Below, piece after piece: positions 34,471 through 44,311 of a stretch of 64,000 nucleotides of DNA (position 1 is its first letter; each line of letters starts with the position of its first letter). This DNA is from CAZIVP01 sp964542915 (GTDB taxonomy: Bacteria > Calditrichota > Calditrichia > Calditrichales > Calditrichaceae), in assembly GCA_964542915.1 (NCBI GenBank), contig CAZIVP010000002.1, forward strand, positions 1 through 64,000. The letters are read 5' to 3'. The translations under genes and the position numbers were made by a program. The notes beneath the pieces were generated by a model that did no database searches, was not told the origin of the DNA, and saw nothing but the letters and a program-made list of their open reading frames with translations.

Positions 34471-37400
34471 CTATTTTATATATAACATTTTCCTGGTGGC
34501 CGCAAAGTGCTTTGTTTGCATGGAACATATGTAAAGTCCGCTGGACAATTCGGATGCATTAAACGATATATAATATTCGCCACTTGGTTTTTTTGAGTCT
34601 ACCAGAGTCGCTATTTTTTGTCCTATAATATTGAAAACCTCTATCTTAACCCACGACTTTTCAGGCAGTGCAAAATGAATCGTAGCTGAAGGATTGAAAG
34701 GATTAGGAAAGACAGGATAAAGCTCATAATATTCAGGAATAGTCGCTGTCAATTGATTTTCACCGATCGCCGTATACCACCCCTGGCCTTCAGTTGCCGT
34801 TATAAACTGATTCGTTTCGATGTTCGTATATTTATCAACTGCTCCAGACGGCCATTCTATGACTAAGGAATCAATAATTGACGCCTGTCCTAGTCCGAAT
34901 TCAGCATTAAAATCGTCCTGATTATTGTGGCCGTTCTTTGAAGATATTTCACGCATTTGCCATTTTGATAAACCTGCAATAGTGGCTTTAATACGAATCT
35001 TTGTACCTATGGAAGATTTGTTTGTTTTTGTTCCTATGCATCGAATGTTTATCCAATGGTTGTCATTGCCCGTATTTCTATATAAGCCTCCTGTTTCTAA
35101 AGCCTCATTACTACCTATGTATAAATCTATGAATCCGTCACGGTTATAATCGGCCCAACTTCCTGACGTCATCCATTCCTCCAATAAAGGTAGAGGAACC
35201 TGTTTAAATGATCCATCTCCATAGTTATGGTAGATGAAGTTGTGGTTTTTGCCGGCAACAAATATATCTATATTACCATCATTATTATAATCAGCCCACC
35301 CGGAACTATTGGTAAATAATGAATCCGGATCGATACCGGTATGTAACATCGTTTCAAAGGAACCGTTTCCTAAATTTCTAAATAATTTGTCCTGTAGCTC
35401 ATTTCCTACGAATAAGTCCAAATCACCATCATTATCGAAATCAGCCCAGGAGGCTGTATTAGAATTTGATACTTCTGAAACACTGATATCATTGGTCAGC
35501 AAACTAAAATAGCCATTATCTTGATTAATATACAAAGCATTCTTACCGAATTTTGTTAAATAGATATCAACATCTCCATCGTTGTCATAATCTGCCCAGG
35601 CCATAGAAGTTGAGTTTTCATCCTCAGCAAGTCCATTATCATCTACTGGTGTGAATGTACCGTCCCCTTTACTTCGATATAGCTGACTCTTTTTGTTACT
35701 ATGGACTGTAAATACATCCAACCAACCGTCATTATCAAAATCTATCCAACAAATTTCTTCCGAATAAGTAATGTTTCCGGAATCTATTGAAATTGCAGTG
35801 AATTCTTGGTCGCCCTCATTTCTATGAATTTTCTCATTATTACTATCAAGAAGATCCAAATCATTATCATTATCAAAATCCGCCCAACAAAGATGACTGT
35901 AACGCCACCGAAAGGTACTTATACCTTGAAGGGTGATCGGGGCGAATGAAGTACCATCCATATTTTTAAAAAATTCAGGCTCACCTCTTGAAAAAGCAAT
36001 GGTGAGGTCCGAAAAATTATCGTTGTTTATATCTGCCCAACAGCTACTCCAGTACATATTCTTTTGGTTAATCCCTTCAAAACTATCAAATTCCAGATAA
36101 TTTACTAGGACCAAGTTATCTTTTGTTAGCGTATCACACAATCCGTCTTGATTTTTTACAATGAGTGTAACGTCATACACACCACAGGTATTATAAACAT
36201 GCGTCGGATTACGTTCGTTACTTACCGAACCATCTCCAAAATCCCAATACCAGGAGTTGATATTTGCATCAGCTGATTTTTTATGCACAATATAGGAATC
36301 GTCTTTAAAAACAACTTTAAACGGCGGTGCACCATATGATTGATCTTCAGAAAAATAAGCAATTAATCGGGGTTCAATATTATCAAAGCGATAATCATTA
36401 TCATAAATGGCTTGAATGACATCCTTTTTTTGAAATAACACGGGCGCATTATGTTCATTTGAATTTAAACCGGCAAGATCGTCATAGGAATGGATTTCAG
36501 CTATCGAGATGCGCCTTTCGTTTCCGCGATGCAGCGGGAAGGTTCCGGCAGCAAATACTTCGATAAGATTGGAAACAGCGCCGTCATATGGTACGAGTTC
36601 CTGACTCCCGATCAAATCCCACATTGATCTGTCGCCGCGAAACCAGCGGTAAGCCGAAGCATGACTGGGAACCGGAAACAAACGGAAGGCGGTTAATCCA
36701 AGCATGTCGGATTCAGAAACATCGGTAGCATTAAAATTGGGTTCACAGCCATAACCGGGCTCATAATCGGGCTTATGATTGCATTCGCTGCCGTCTGGAT
36801 CGGGGCCGGGATAATTTAAATCATCATAGGCCAATCCGTCTAAGCCGACGTCATCACCTGGATCCTCGCCATCCGAATAACGACCATCGCCGTTCATGTC
36901 CTCGCCATCACGCCAATCCTGGTCTTCATCGGCATCCCAGTGTTCTTTAAGGTCTGATGGTTGTAAGTTATAAAAATCAAGGAATTTGTCTAAATTATGG
37001 ATACCATCGGTAGGGCCTATCATCATCGTGGCTTCGTTATCACGCCGTTCATCCATAAGTCCGTCATCATCGTTATCTTTGCTATCATCAGGCATGCCCG
37101 GTGTTTCTAACAAAGCAAAGCCCATCGTACCTGTTTCCATACCTCCTACACCCATACCATCGGTATCCCAATTATATACCAAGTCCAGAGTCTCGTCGAA
37201 AAAACCCAAATCGTCATCATCATCAGCACCAATACCGTTATCGATCCAAAAACCAACAGCCAGTTGTGGTAAATTGTAATCGGATATATTGGCGATCGTG
37301 TACTCCCAAAAAATAGCATCTTTTGCCTCTTCAGTATTCCATTGAAAGCTGCGCACTTCCACACGTACGCCGATCCCTCCCCAGGGGCAGCCTTTTTGCA

Positions 37401-38115
37401 AAGTGACTTCTGGTCGCTTATCGCCTATCTTAACACCGGGCCTGGGATAATAACGCACGATGTCTTCCGGACCGAGGTATTCCTGATCTTGAGCGTCATT
37501 AACCACGTAATAAGTCTCTAAGTCAGCATAATGTACACCTCTTCCAAAACGACCGTTCCACTCCCCCGGCCACTTGAAGCGTCCGCCAGCTGCCGGCCAA
37601 CCGGCTGGCGGCCAACTTTCCGGATCGTCGCTCATGGCCGGCTTTCCATAGGAGGGATTAAAATAGCCGAATACTGGATAAAAACCCCATTCCACAGTTC
37701 CGGTAGGATCATTATCCATTTCCTCACGATAACTAGTTTGCAAAAAGTACAGCGTATCAAGATCGCCGTGATTCTTTATTTCGACAGGATCGGTTACCGG
37801 AATCGTATCATTTTTGAGATAGACGCGAGCACCTACCATGAAGGCAACGCCATCAAGCATACGCACGCCTTCATCAGTGTTCGGCCATTTCGACCATTGG
37901 GATTCAACATTTCCAGGTATCCACCTGGAAAGCTCTGTATTGTTCTGAAAATAGATAAATACACGATTTCCGTACAGGTAACCTTGACGCTCCGCTGTTT
38001 TGTCACCCGCAGGATCATCAGGCCCCTCATACGTTTGCACCTGGCTCATGCCGGGGTGCAACATGCACAAACATAGGCTTAGACATACACAAATTACGTT
38101 TAGTTTTATTTTCAT
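34471..38115 (-). CDS. Giant exported PKD/VCBS/ASPIC protein with type IX sorting domain
   Basis: A 1214-residue surface protein. After the signal peptide (1-24), the first 580 residues form a domain found in T9SS proteins of this group, with Asp-rich calcium-binding-like stretches (DNDDDGLMDERRDNE, DEDQDWRDGEDMNGDG). A PKD domain is at about 610-680 (INSWYWDFGDGSVSNERNP). VCBS/FG-GAP repeats at about 690-1010 repeat the theme WADFDNDGDLDLFVG and predict a calcium-stabilised propeller. An ASPIC/UnbV-like segment follows (NHWINIRCIGTKTNKSSIG ... SLVIEWPSG), then a type IX sorting tail with PVFPNPFNPSATIHF. This matches CRTAC1-type architecture. Function is probably adhesion or matrix; no catalytic motif is seen. 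Confidence 0.88.
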   Translation of the reverse strand: MKIKLNVICVCLSLCLCMLHPGMSQVQTYEGPDDPAGDKTAERQGYLYGNRVFIYFQNNTELSRWIPGNVESQWSKWPNTDEGVRMLDGVAFMVGARVYLKNDTIPVTDPVEIKNHGDLDTLYFLQTSYREEMDNDPTGTVEWGFYPVFGYFNPSYGKPAMSDDPESWPPAGWPAAGGRFKWPGEWNGRFGRGVHYADLETYYVVNDAQDQEYLGPEDIVRYYPRPGVKIGDKRPEVTLQKGCPWGGIGVRVEVRSFQWNTEEAKDAIFWEYTIANISDYNLPQLAVGFWIDNGIGADDDDDLGFFDETLDLVYNWDTDGMGVGGMETGTMGFALLETPGMPDDSKDNDDDGLMDERRDNEATMMIGPTDGIHNLDKFLDFYNLQPSDLKEHWDADEDQDWRDGEDMNGDGRYSDGEDPGDDVGLDGLAYDDLNYPGPDPDGSECNHKPDYEPGYGCEPNFNATDVSESDMLGLTAFRLFPVPSHASAYRWFRGDRSMWDLIGSQELVPYDGAVSNLIEVFAAGTFPLHRGNERRISIAEIHSYDDLAGLNSNEHNAPVLFQKKDVIQAIYDNDYRFDNIEPRLIAYFSEDQSYGAPPFKVVFKDDSYIVHKKSADANINSWYWDFGDGSVSNERNPTHVYNTCGVYDVTLIVKNQDGLCDTLTKDNLVLVNYLEFDSFEGINQKNMYWSSCWADINNDNFSDLTIAFSRGEPEFFKNMDGTSFAPITLQGISTFRWRYSHLCWADFDNDNDLDLLDSNNEKIHRNEGDQEFTAISIDSGNITYSEEICWIDFDNDGWLDVFTVHSNKKSQLYRSKGDGTFTPVDDNGLAEDENSTSMAWADYDNDGDVDIYLTKFGKNALYINQDNGYFSLLTNDISVSEVSNSNTASWADFDNDGDLDLFVGNELQDKLFRNLGNGSFETMLHTGIDPDSLFTNSSGWADYNNDGNIDIFVAGKNHNFIYHNYGDGSFKQVPLPLLEEWMTSGSWADYNRDGFIDLYIGSNEALETGGLYRNTGNDNHWINIRCIGTKTNKSSIGTKIRIKATIAGLSKWQMREISSKNGHNNQDDFNAEFGLGQASIIDSLVIEWPSGAVDKYTNIETNQFITATEGQGWYTAIGENQLTATIPEYYELYPVFPNPFNPSATIHFALPEKSWVKIEVFNIIGQKIATLVDSKKPSGEYYISFNASELSSGLYICSMQTKHFAATRKMLYIK

Positions 38116-38925
38116 CTAAGCATTTCCTCAATATTAAGTTTAATAAACCTAATCTTTATTGTTTACATTTACTAATCATTTTTGACCGCTCATCTCTTTC
38201 GAATCAGTAAAAATTTTAATTACAACCAATCCAATGAGATAGTTAGGGTATGCCCACCCCAAAAATACTTGATACGAGATACCAAACCGGCAAAATTTTT
38301 TCCTTATATTTACATTATCGAACATTCATTTAGCTTGAATACTGCTTCATAACTCCAGAAATGTCCGAGCTAAAATGAATAATATTCATTATGCGCAACA
38401 AAAATCAAGGATAAATTATTTTTTTTAATGATAGCAAGTGCTCATTCTAAAAGAGCCTTATTAAAAGCTTTGGAAGCTTCCTTACAATAATGAATAATTC
38501 ATTCTATTCAGGATAACGAACAGAACTAATTCTTCAATCCGGTCTTATACCTCATTGCTTCAACAATATAGGTAGAATCAGTTTTTCTTGAGCGAAGTAC
38601 CTCAAAGGTATTGGTTATTTTTTACGGATTTCTAACAATTAACATTTGTCCAAAATAGATTGTAGATTGATACCTGCACACCGCTGAGACCCACCCCCCC
38701 CGGTTCCCTCCCTGCTCGCAGCAGCAGGGAGGGGGAGTCAGAAGGAGGGTTTGAACCGTGAGCCAATCATCCTTAAATCATGCAAAAACAACATAACTTA
38801 TGCTCAACTTCATTTATCCTGGACAGTAATGACAACAATTAAACTTTGAGCATTGTATAACCGCACATTTTATCTTGATAGCAGGCTTGTTTGGATCACC
38901 AGGAATTTTTTTCAATAAGCAGCTA
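38116..38925. other. Long intergenic region
   Basis: About 800 bases lie between divergent genes. Apart from the GC-rich stem-loop at 38701-38758 and the operator-like site at its right end, I see no gene, RNA or repeat. Most of it is AT-rich with no open frame of credible composition. Confidence 0.5.
38701..38758. repeat. GC-rich nested palindrome
   Basis: CCCTCCCTGCT (38706-38716) pairs exactly with AGCAGGGAGGG (38723-38733) around a six-base loop. Outer arms CGGTTC (38701-38706) and GAACCG (38753-38758) also match. A run of C precedes it. It stands out sharply from the AT-rich surroundings. There is no U-tract, so it looks like an interspersed palindromic element more than a terminator. 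Confidence 0.7.
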
Positions 38926-38949
38926 TTATATAATCACATAATGATATAA
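38926..38949 (+). promoter_or_regulatory. Candidate ArsR-family operator
   Basis: TTATAT (38926-38931) and its inverse ATATAA (38944-38949) flank an AT-rich, partly symmetric centre, 20 bases before the arsR-like start. ArsR/CmtR repressors bind such AT-rich imperfect 12-2-12-like palindromes at their own promoters. This is an inference from position and symmetry only. Confidence 0.35.
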
Positions 38950-38968
38950 AAATAAGAAATGAACGGGT

Positions 38969-39337
38969 ATGAATACACGTAGAGAAGAAGACGAACAATC
39001 CATCCGCATCAAAGCCAAGTTGTTCCGCGGCTTTGCAGACCCCTCCAGACTGCGTATTATCGAAGCCTTGCGCAACGGTAAGAAAAGCGTCGGGGCATTG
39101 GTGGAATTAACGGGACTTTCCCAACCCAATGTTTCCAATCACCTGCGCTGCCTGGCTGACTGCGATCTGATCCGAAGCGAACGGGATGGGCGGTACAACT
39201 ACTATAAGCTCAGCGATGCACGGATTAACATTATTTTATCTTACAGCGAACAACTGCTTTCCGAAGCGGCCAGAGGCGTGTTCGAATGCACGCGTTATGA
39301 CGTTATGGATGAACACGCGGAGATAAGCGAGGAATAA
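38969..39337 (+). CDS. ArsR-family metal-responsive repressor (CmtR-like cysteine pattern)
   Basis: A 122-residue winged-helix repressor: FADPSRLRIIEALRNGKKSV, then SVGALVELTGLSQPNVSNHLRCL as the DNA-binding helices. Two cysteines, C61 and C65, lie at the end of the recognition helix in a CxxxC pattern, and a third, C107, lies near the C-terminus. This is the arrangement of the Cd/Pb sensor CmtR (cysteines 57, 61, 102), unlike the ELCVCD site of CadC/ArsR. The P-type ATPase gene begins three bases after its stop, so it probably represses its own operon until metal binds. Confidence 0.88.
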   Translation: MNTRREEDEQSIRIKAKLFRGFADPSRLRIIEALRNGKKSVGALVELTGLSQPNVSNHLRCLADCDLIRSERDGRYNYYKLSDARINIILSYSEQLLSEAARGVFECTRYDVMDEHAEISEE

Positions 39338-39340
39338 TCC

Positions 39341-41428
39341 ATGAAAACAAACCAAACCGAAATCACCGTCAAAGGTATGGATTGCGCCGGCTGCGCCAAA
39401 AGCGTAAAGCAGGCGCTGGAAAAGATCGAGGGCGTGAAGTCGGCCGACGTGCTGCTCTCCTCGGAAAAGGCGCGCATCACTCTGGGAGACCGACAACCGC
39501 AGCATTCCGAATTCAAAAAGGCTGTGGAAAACATCGGTTACCGGATACCGGAAGGCAAGCGTGATTCCGACGGCGAAAACCGGAAGATGGAAGATCTGGC
39601 TCAAAAATCGTTCCGACTGTTCGGGCTGGTATTCGGCGCCATTCTTCTGATTGTGGTGGCCGGCGAATGGCTGGGAATGTTTGAGGCTTTTACCCAATGG
39701 ATTCCGTTCTGGGCGGGCGCCTTGTTTGTGCTGGTCATTGGTTATCCCGTTTTCAGGCAAGTTGTAATAGCCGCCGGAAAAGGTATGGTTACGCCGCATG
39801 CCCTGATGGCACTGGGCGCCGTTACGGCTTTGATTGCCGGGCACTGGGTAACGGCCGCCATCGTGGTGTTCTTTATGCGCACCGGCGACTTTATCGAACG
39901 CTATACGACCGACAAAGCCCGGAATTCGGTGCGTTCGTTGACGGAGCTGGCCCCGCAAAAGGCCACCGTGCTCAGAGACGAAAAGGAACAAGAAGTTTCA
40001 ATCAATGAAGTACAAGAGGGCGACCACATAATCGTACGGCCGGGCGGCATAATACCCGTCGACGGAACGGTACTGGAAGGACACGCCACAGTGGATCAGT
40101 CTCCCATTACCGGTGAATCCATGCCGGTAGAAATGACAGCGGGTTCCGCTGTATACGCTTCCACGATTGCCCGGGGCGGACGCCTGCTGCTGAGGGCAGA
40201 TGCCATTGGAAGCGATTCCACTTTTGGTAAAATCATCCGTATGATCGAAGAGGCCGAAGCCCATAAGGGCGACGTCCAGCGTTTCGCCGATACGTTTTCG
40301 GGATATTACCTGCCCATTGTGGCCGGTATTGCTTTGCTGACCTATATACTGAGCAGCAACATCATGGCAACGGTGGCCGTAATGGTAGTGGCCTGCGCCT
40401 GCGCATTTGCCCTGGCAACGCCTGTGGCTTTACTGGCTACCGTCGGTTCCAATGCCAAACGCGGCGTACTGATTAAAGGCGGCAAATATATCGAATCGCT
40501 TGCCCGGGCCGATGTGTTGCTCATCGACAAGACCGGCACTCTTACGTTCGGCAGGCCTGAAATTTCCGATATCATTCCATTGGACGGCTGCTCGGAAGAT
40601 GAGCTGCTTTCCGTAGCGGCCAGCGTTGAACAATATTCGGAACACGCTCTCGGAAAGGCCGTGACGGAAGCCGCCCGAAAGCGTTCTGTTACACTTCAAA
40701 ATCCCGATCGTTTTGAAGCGCTGACCGGCAACGGCGTCAAAGCGTACCTTCACGGAAAATCAATCGTCGTTGGTAATGAACGATTAATCGAAGCCGACGA
40801 ATCTGCCCAAACGAAAATAGCCGGGATAAAAGATGAAGGTAAAACGGTAATCACAGTGCAGCGGGACGGCAAATTGCTGGGGCTGCTCGCGGCCAGGGAC
40901 AGCGAACGCCGCGAAGTTGCAGAGGCTTTAAACCGTATCCGTTCGTTGGGAATATACCATATTGAACTGCTGACCGGCGATAACGCGGTAACGGCACGGA
41001 ATTTGGCCGAACGGCTGAATATCGATTTCCGTGCGGAACTGCTGCCGGAAGATAAGATAGCCATTGTGCGGCGCTATCAATCCCATGGCCATACCGTTGT
41101 GATGGTGGGAGACGGCATCAATGACGCTCCGGCGCTTGCACAGGCCGATGTCGGCATTGCCATGGGTCTCGCCGGTACAGACGTGGCCATCGAAACAGCC
41201 GATATTAAACTGGCGCGCGACGACTGGAATCTTGTTCCCGAACTGTTGTATTCCGCACACAAAACGATGCGGGTCATCAAGTGGAACTTCGGTTTTACGA
41301 CCGTCTATAATGTGGCAGGATTGTCGCTGGCCGCCTTCGGTTTCCTGCCGCCCGTTCTGGCTGCCGCCGCCCAATCCCTGCCGGACGTGGGTATATTGTT
41401 CAACTCATCCCGGTTGTTAAAATCGTGA
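39341..41428 (+). CDS. P1B-type heavy-metal ATPase with a CAC instead of CPC metal motif
   Basis: A 695-residue inner-membrane metal pump. An N-terminal HMA domain has GMDCAGC (C15, C18). The actuator loop has TGES, and the phosphorylated aspartate lies in DKTGTLT (D396). The hinge is VGDGINDAPALA, and P1B-type membrane segments surround these. The transmembrane metal site, normally CPC, reads VVACACAFALATP (C352-A353-C354). The DNA codes TGC GCC TGC, so the proline is truly replaced by alanine. The ArsR/CmtR-like neighbour suggests Cd, Pb or Zn export. Loss of the near-universal proline makes metal choice or activity uncertain. It is in an operon with the repressor. Confidence 0.92.
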   Translation: MKTNQTEITVKGMDCAGCAKSVKQALEKIEGVKSADVLLSSEKARITLGDRQPQHSEFKKAVENIGYRIPEGKRDSDGENRKMEDLAQKSFRLFGLVFGAILLIVVAGEWLGMFEAFTQWIPFWAGALFVLVIGYPVFRQVVIAAGKGMVTPHALMALGAVTALIAGHWVTAAIVVFFMRTGDFIERYTTDKARNSVRSLTELAPQKATVLRDEKEQEVSINEVQEGDHIIVRPGGIIPVDGTVLEGHATVDQSPITGESMPVEMTAGSAVYASTIARGGRLLLRADAIGSDSTFGKIIRMIEEAEAHKGDVQRFADTFSGYYLPIVAGIALLTYILSSNIMATVAVMVVACACAFALATPVALLATVGSNAKRGVLIKGGKYIESLARADVLLIDKTGTLTFGRPEISDIIPLDGCSEDELLSVAASVEQYSEHALGKAVTEAARKRSVTLQNPDRFEALTGNGVKAYLHGKSIVVGNERLIEADESAQTKIAGIKDEGKTVITVQRDGKLLGLLAARDSERREVAEALNRIRSLGIYHIELLTGDNAVTARNLAERLNIDFRAELLPEDKIAIVRRYQSHGHTVVMVGDGINDAPALAQADVGIAMGLAGTDVAIETADIKLARDDWNLVPELLYSAHKTMRVIKWNFGFTTVYNVAGLSLAAFGFLPPVLAAAAQSLPDVGILFNSSRLLKS

Positions 41429-41713
41429 TTTTAAAGTTCCACTACTTAGCAAACAGACAAATGGCCGCGCTACCGGCAACATCAGTATTGTTGGAACAAT
41501 ACACCCTAACTTTTTAAACATGGCTTAAACAACCCATCGCCTGAGTACTTTTTTTATTTCCCAAATGTGTTGGGCATAATGCCTGTGGAAAGCCCGATCT
41601 CCTATGCCAATGGCGGGACATCAAAAACCGTTAGCGGAGACCCGCAAAGTTAGGGCATCGACAATGATATAAAGAGTTACGAAAGTAACGCACACAAATA
41701 TTGCCTGACACGA

Positions 41714-42655
41714 TCATTTCCGTTTTTGATGATTCGATATCGTTTCTTCACTCAAATTCAGGAAGCGCGCGGCGTTGCCGTAAAAAATCCCCCTCTTCTC
41801 CGCCTGCGTCAGAAAATCGATTGACTGAATGTTTTGTATCGCCGTGTCCATGGCCTCCGGCCACCTCATTTGATCGCTGCCATACATAACCCGGTCGAGT
41901 ACATCATACGCTTTTGCCAATTTCAAAAACGGTTTTAAAAAATGGGAAGCTTCCGGAACCCAATTGAGTACGGCAATATCCACATACAAATTCGGATACT
42001 GCACCATAAGCATTGCGGCGCGTTCATAAAAGTGGCCGCCGGCATGCATCAGGTATACGCTTAAATCCGGATAATTGACCAGAATATCTTCAACCAGAAA
42101 CGGATCCCCGTAACGCAGGCGAAACTGCGGATTGCTTAAGTGTATACCGGGAAAACTGCCGCCTGTGTGAATGGCAACAGGAATATCATATTGTTCGCAA
42201 ATTTCCCAGTAAGGGTCCAATACCGGATCGGAAGGTGAATAACCGGCATACGTTGTCCCCACTTCTCCGAACAGTTCGATCGTTCCCGCTTTGACCCATT
42301 GTTCAAACCGATCAACATCCGGATCTTTTTCGGGATTGAAAAATCGCAATCCGCGAATAATGCCGCCTGCCCGATCCTGTTCCCAGGCGTCGACAACGGC
42401 GGGCGTTCTGCCGTCGATGACGGCCAACACGATATTATGCTTCTCCAACATGGCTATCGTTTGCCGGCGGTGTTCAGTGGCGTTATCGACGGATATCTCT
42501 CCGGTAGCGGGATTGGGAATCGGTTGTTCCAAAGCGTCATCGGCATAAGCGTGTAGGTGCATATCAATGATCGGACCGCTATAACGGTTTACGGATTGCC
42601 CGAAACCAATTGTGATTGCAAATAACACCATTATGTATAAATGATCGGTTCTCAT
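41714..42655 (-). CDS. Exported amidohydrolase-superfamily (amidohydrolase_2) protein
   Basis: A 313-residue TIM-barrel metal hydrolase. Visible metal-site elements are DMHLHAY (HxH near the N-terminus), VAIHTGG, YLMHAGG and YGSDQM near the C-terminus, as in the amidohydrolase_2 branch (decarboxylases, lactonases). An N-terminal hydrophobic segment ending FGQS looks like a signal peptide, so the enzyme should act in the periplasm. ATG 42655 is chosen because GGAGGT lies seven bases before it; the earlier ATG at 42670 would overlap that site. Substrate unknown. The 285-base gap on its left (41429-41713) shows only a small GTTAC-GAAA-GTAAC hairpin. Confidence 0.85.
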   Translation of the reverse strand: MRTDHLYIMVLFAITIGFGQSVNRYSGPIIDMHLHAYADDALEQPIPNPATGEISVDNATEHRRQTIAMLEKHNIVLAVIDGRTPAVVDAWEQDRAGGIIRGLRFFNPEKDPDVDRFEQWVKAGTIELFGEVGTTYAGYSPSDPVLDPYWEICEQYDIPVAIHTGGSFPGIHLSNPQFRLRYGDPFLVEDILVNYPDLSVYLMHAGGHFYERAAMLMVQYPNLYVDIAVLNWVPEASHFLKPFLKLAKAYDVLDRVMYGSDQMRWPEAMDTAIQNIQSIDFLTQAEKRGIFYGNAARFLNLSEETISNHQKRK

Positions 42656-42906
42656 AATGAACACCTCCATTTCGTTTACATGATCCGTTATGGTTTGCTA
42701 AAAAGAGAAGGTAAACCAACGTCAAAAAGTAACATGCGAAACGGTATTCCAGGCCCCCTACTGTAATACAAAACGCTATCGCATAATTTAATCCGCTATA
42801 ACCATTCATTTTAACTCAATGTAAAATTCCTGCTGCCCGGATATATTCGTTTAACACATTAGCGTTTCAAATATTTCTTAATTCGTAACCCTTCGGTTGT
42901 ATATAT

Positions 42907-44288
42907 TGTATTGGTTCAGTCAAAATTGGAATTTTATATAGACCATAGTGCTATGATTTAATCCTAAGATTAAGGAGAAAAATCATGGCTCGCAGATCAG
43001 TAAAAAGATTTACAGCTCAACAAAAACCCAAGATCGTTAAAGAAGATTTATTGCCTAATGTTGGGGTTGCAAATTTATGCCGTCATTACGATATTTATCC
43101 CACAGATTACTATCGTTGGAAAAAATTAGCGGAGTCTTCCATGATTGACGGATTGCAACCCAAGAAGAAAAAAGAAAAGCCTTTAAGTAAAAGAGAACAG
43201 GAACTATTAAAAGAGAATGAATGTCTGCAAGCAGTAATCATTCAGCTAACGAAAGAACATCTAGAACTTAAAAAAAGTACAGGACTCGGAATAAAGGCGC
43301 GCTTCAGCAAAACAGAAAGAGAGGAAATTCTCATTTTTATCAAACATATACAGATATTGACCGGAACGGATAATAAGATTATGCTCAAACATATGGGATT
43401 AAAGTCATCCACATATTATAACTGGTTGCATCGTTATCAAAAGCAGCGTTTAAGCGATACTAAACCCATAGGCAGGAATCCCTATCGCTTATTAGATTGG
43501 GAAAAGGAAGCGATCCGTGATTTTTATCTTGAAAACCAGGAGAACGGCTATCGACGTATAACTTATATGATGATCGATCAGGATATCGTTTACCCCAGCC
43601 CTTCAACGGTTTACATCTACTTGAAAAGGGAAGGATTATTGATGCGCTGGGCTGAACCGCGCGCACTTGGAGTAAAACCAGCCTTACCGACCGCACCCAA
43701 TCAGAAATGGCATACGGATTTGATGATTTTAGAAATCGGTGGCATCAATTATTATTATCAGGGTATTATAGACGCATATAGTCGCTATATTGTGGCCTGG
43801 GATATATACGCTGAAGGTACTGCCTTAAATATCAGTCTACTGCTGCAGGAAGCTTATGATAAATCACCAGAGGAAATAAATCTGGTGGTTATTGCAGACA
43901 ACGGGCCGGAATTTATTGTTAAAGAATTCAGGGAAATAATAAAAATGCATCAGGGCAAAGATGTTCGGATCACGGCCTATCATCCTCAGAGTAATGGAAT
44001 GGAGGAACGATTTCATCGTACCCTTAGGGCTGAAGGATTAGACCGTTATAGAAACCTGATCGAAGCCAAAGGCAAAGTTGGTGAATGGATTACATTTTAT
44101 AACCAATATCGACTACATTCATCTATCCAATATATGCCACCTGAGGTCTGGCATTATGGCGATCCGAAGGCTCTGGCGAAAGAAAATTAAAAGTACAACA
44201 AGCAAAAAAAGAACGTCATTTAGAGAATTTAAAATTCATAGCGCTAAACCCAGTCCAAAATTCCAAAAAGATATGAAGCAGAACAACA
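42907..44288 (+). mobile_element. IS3-family insertion sequence, apparently complete
   Basis: The left end reads TGTATTGGTTCAG...AATTGGAATTTT. The right end read inward is TGTTGTTCTGCTTCA...TTGGAATTTTGG, an imperfect inverted repeat sharing TGT, TTCA and TTGGAATTTT. It encloses a single transposase gene. Total length is about 1.38 kb. I see no direct target duplication (flanks ATAT and TTGA), so flanks may have been rearranged or the exact ends may be off by a few bases. It is inserted just downstream of the defence operon. Confidence 0.7.
42985..44190 (+). CDS. IS3-family transposase, OrfA and OrfB fused in one frame
   Basis: A 401-residue protein. Residues 1-100 correspond to OrfA: a helix-turn-helix (VKEDLLPNVGVANLCRHYDI) followed by a leucine-zipper-like coil (KREQELLKENECLQAVIIQL). 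Residues 110-400 correspond to OrfB with an HTH_21-like segment and an rve integrase core. The catalytic DDE residues are in HTDLMILE, VIADNGPEF and MEERFHRTLR. Most IS3 members need a -1 frameshift to join the two parts; here they are already continuous. AAGGAG precedes the ATG. It appears intact and possibly active. Confidence 0.92.
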   Translation: MARRSVKRFTAQQKPKIVKEDLLPNVGVANLCRHYDIYPTDYYRWKKLAESSMIDGLQPKKKKEKPLSKREQELLKENECLQAVIIQLTKEHLELKKSTGLGIKARFSKTEREEILIFIKHIQILTGTDNKIMLKHMGLKSSTYYNWLHRYQKQRLSDTKPIGRNPYRLLDWEKEAIRDFYLENQENGYRRITYMMIDQDIVYPSPSTVYIYLKREGLLMRWAEPRALGVKPALPTAPNQKWHTDLMILEIGGINYYYQGIIDAYSRYIVAWDIYAEGTALNISLLLQEAYDKSPEEINLVVIADNGPEFIVKEFREIIKMHQGKDVRITAYHPQSNGMEERFHRTLRAEGLDRYRNLIEAKGKVGEWITFYNQYRLHSSIQYMPPEVWHYGDPKALAKEN

Positions 44289-44311
44289 TTGATTTTTCTT
44301 AAAATACTTCA

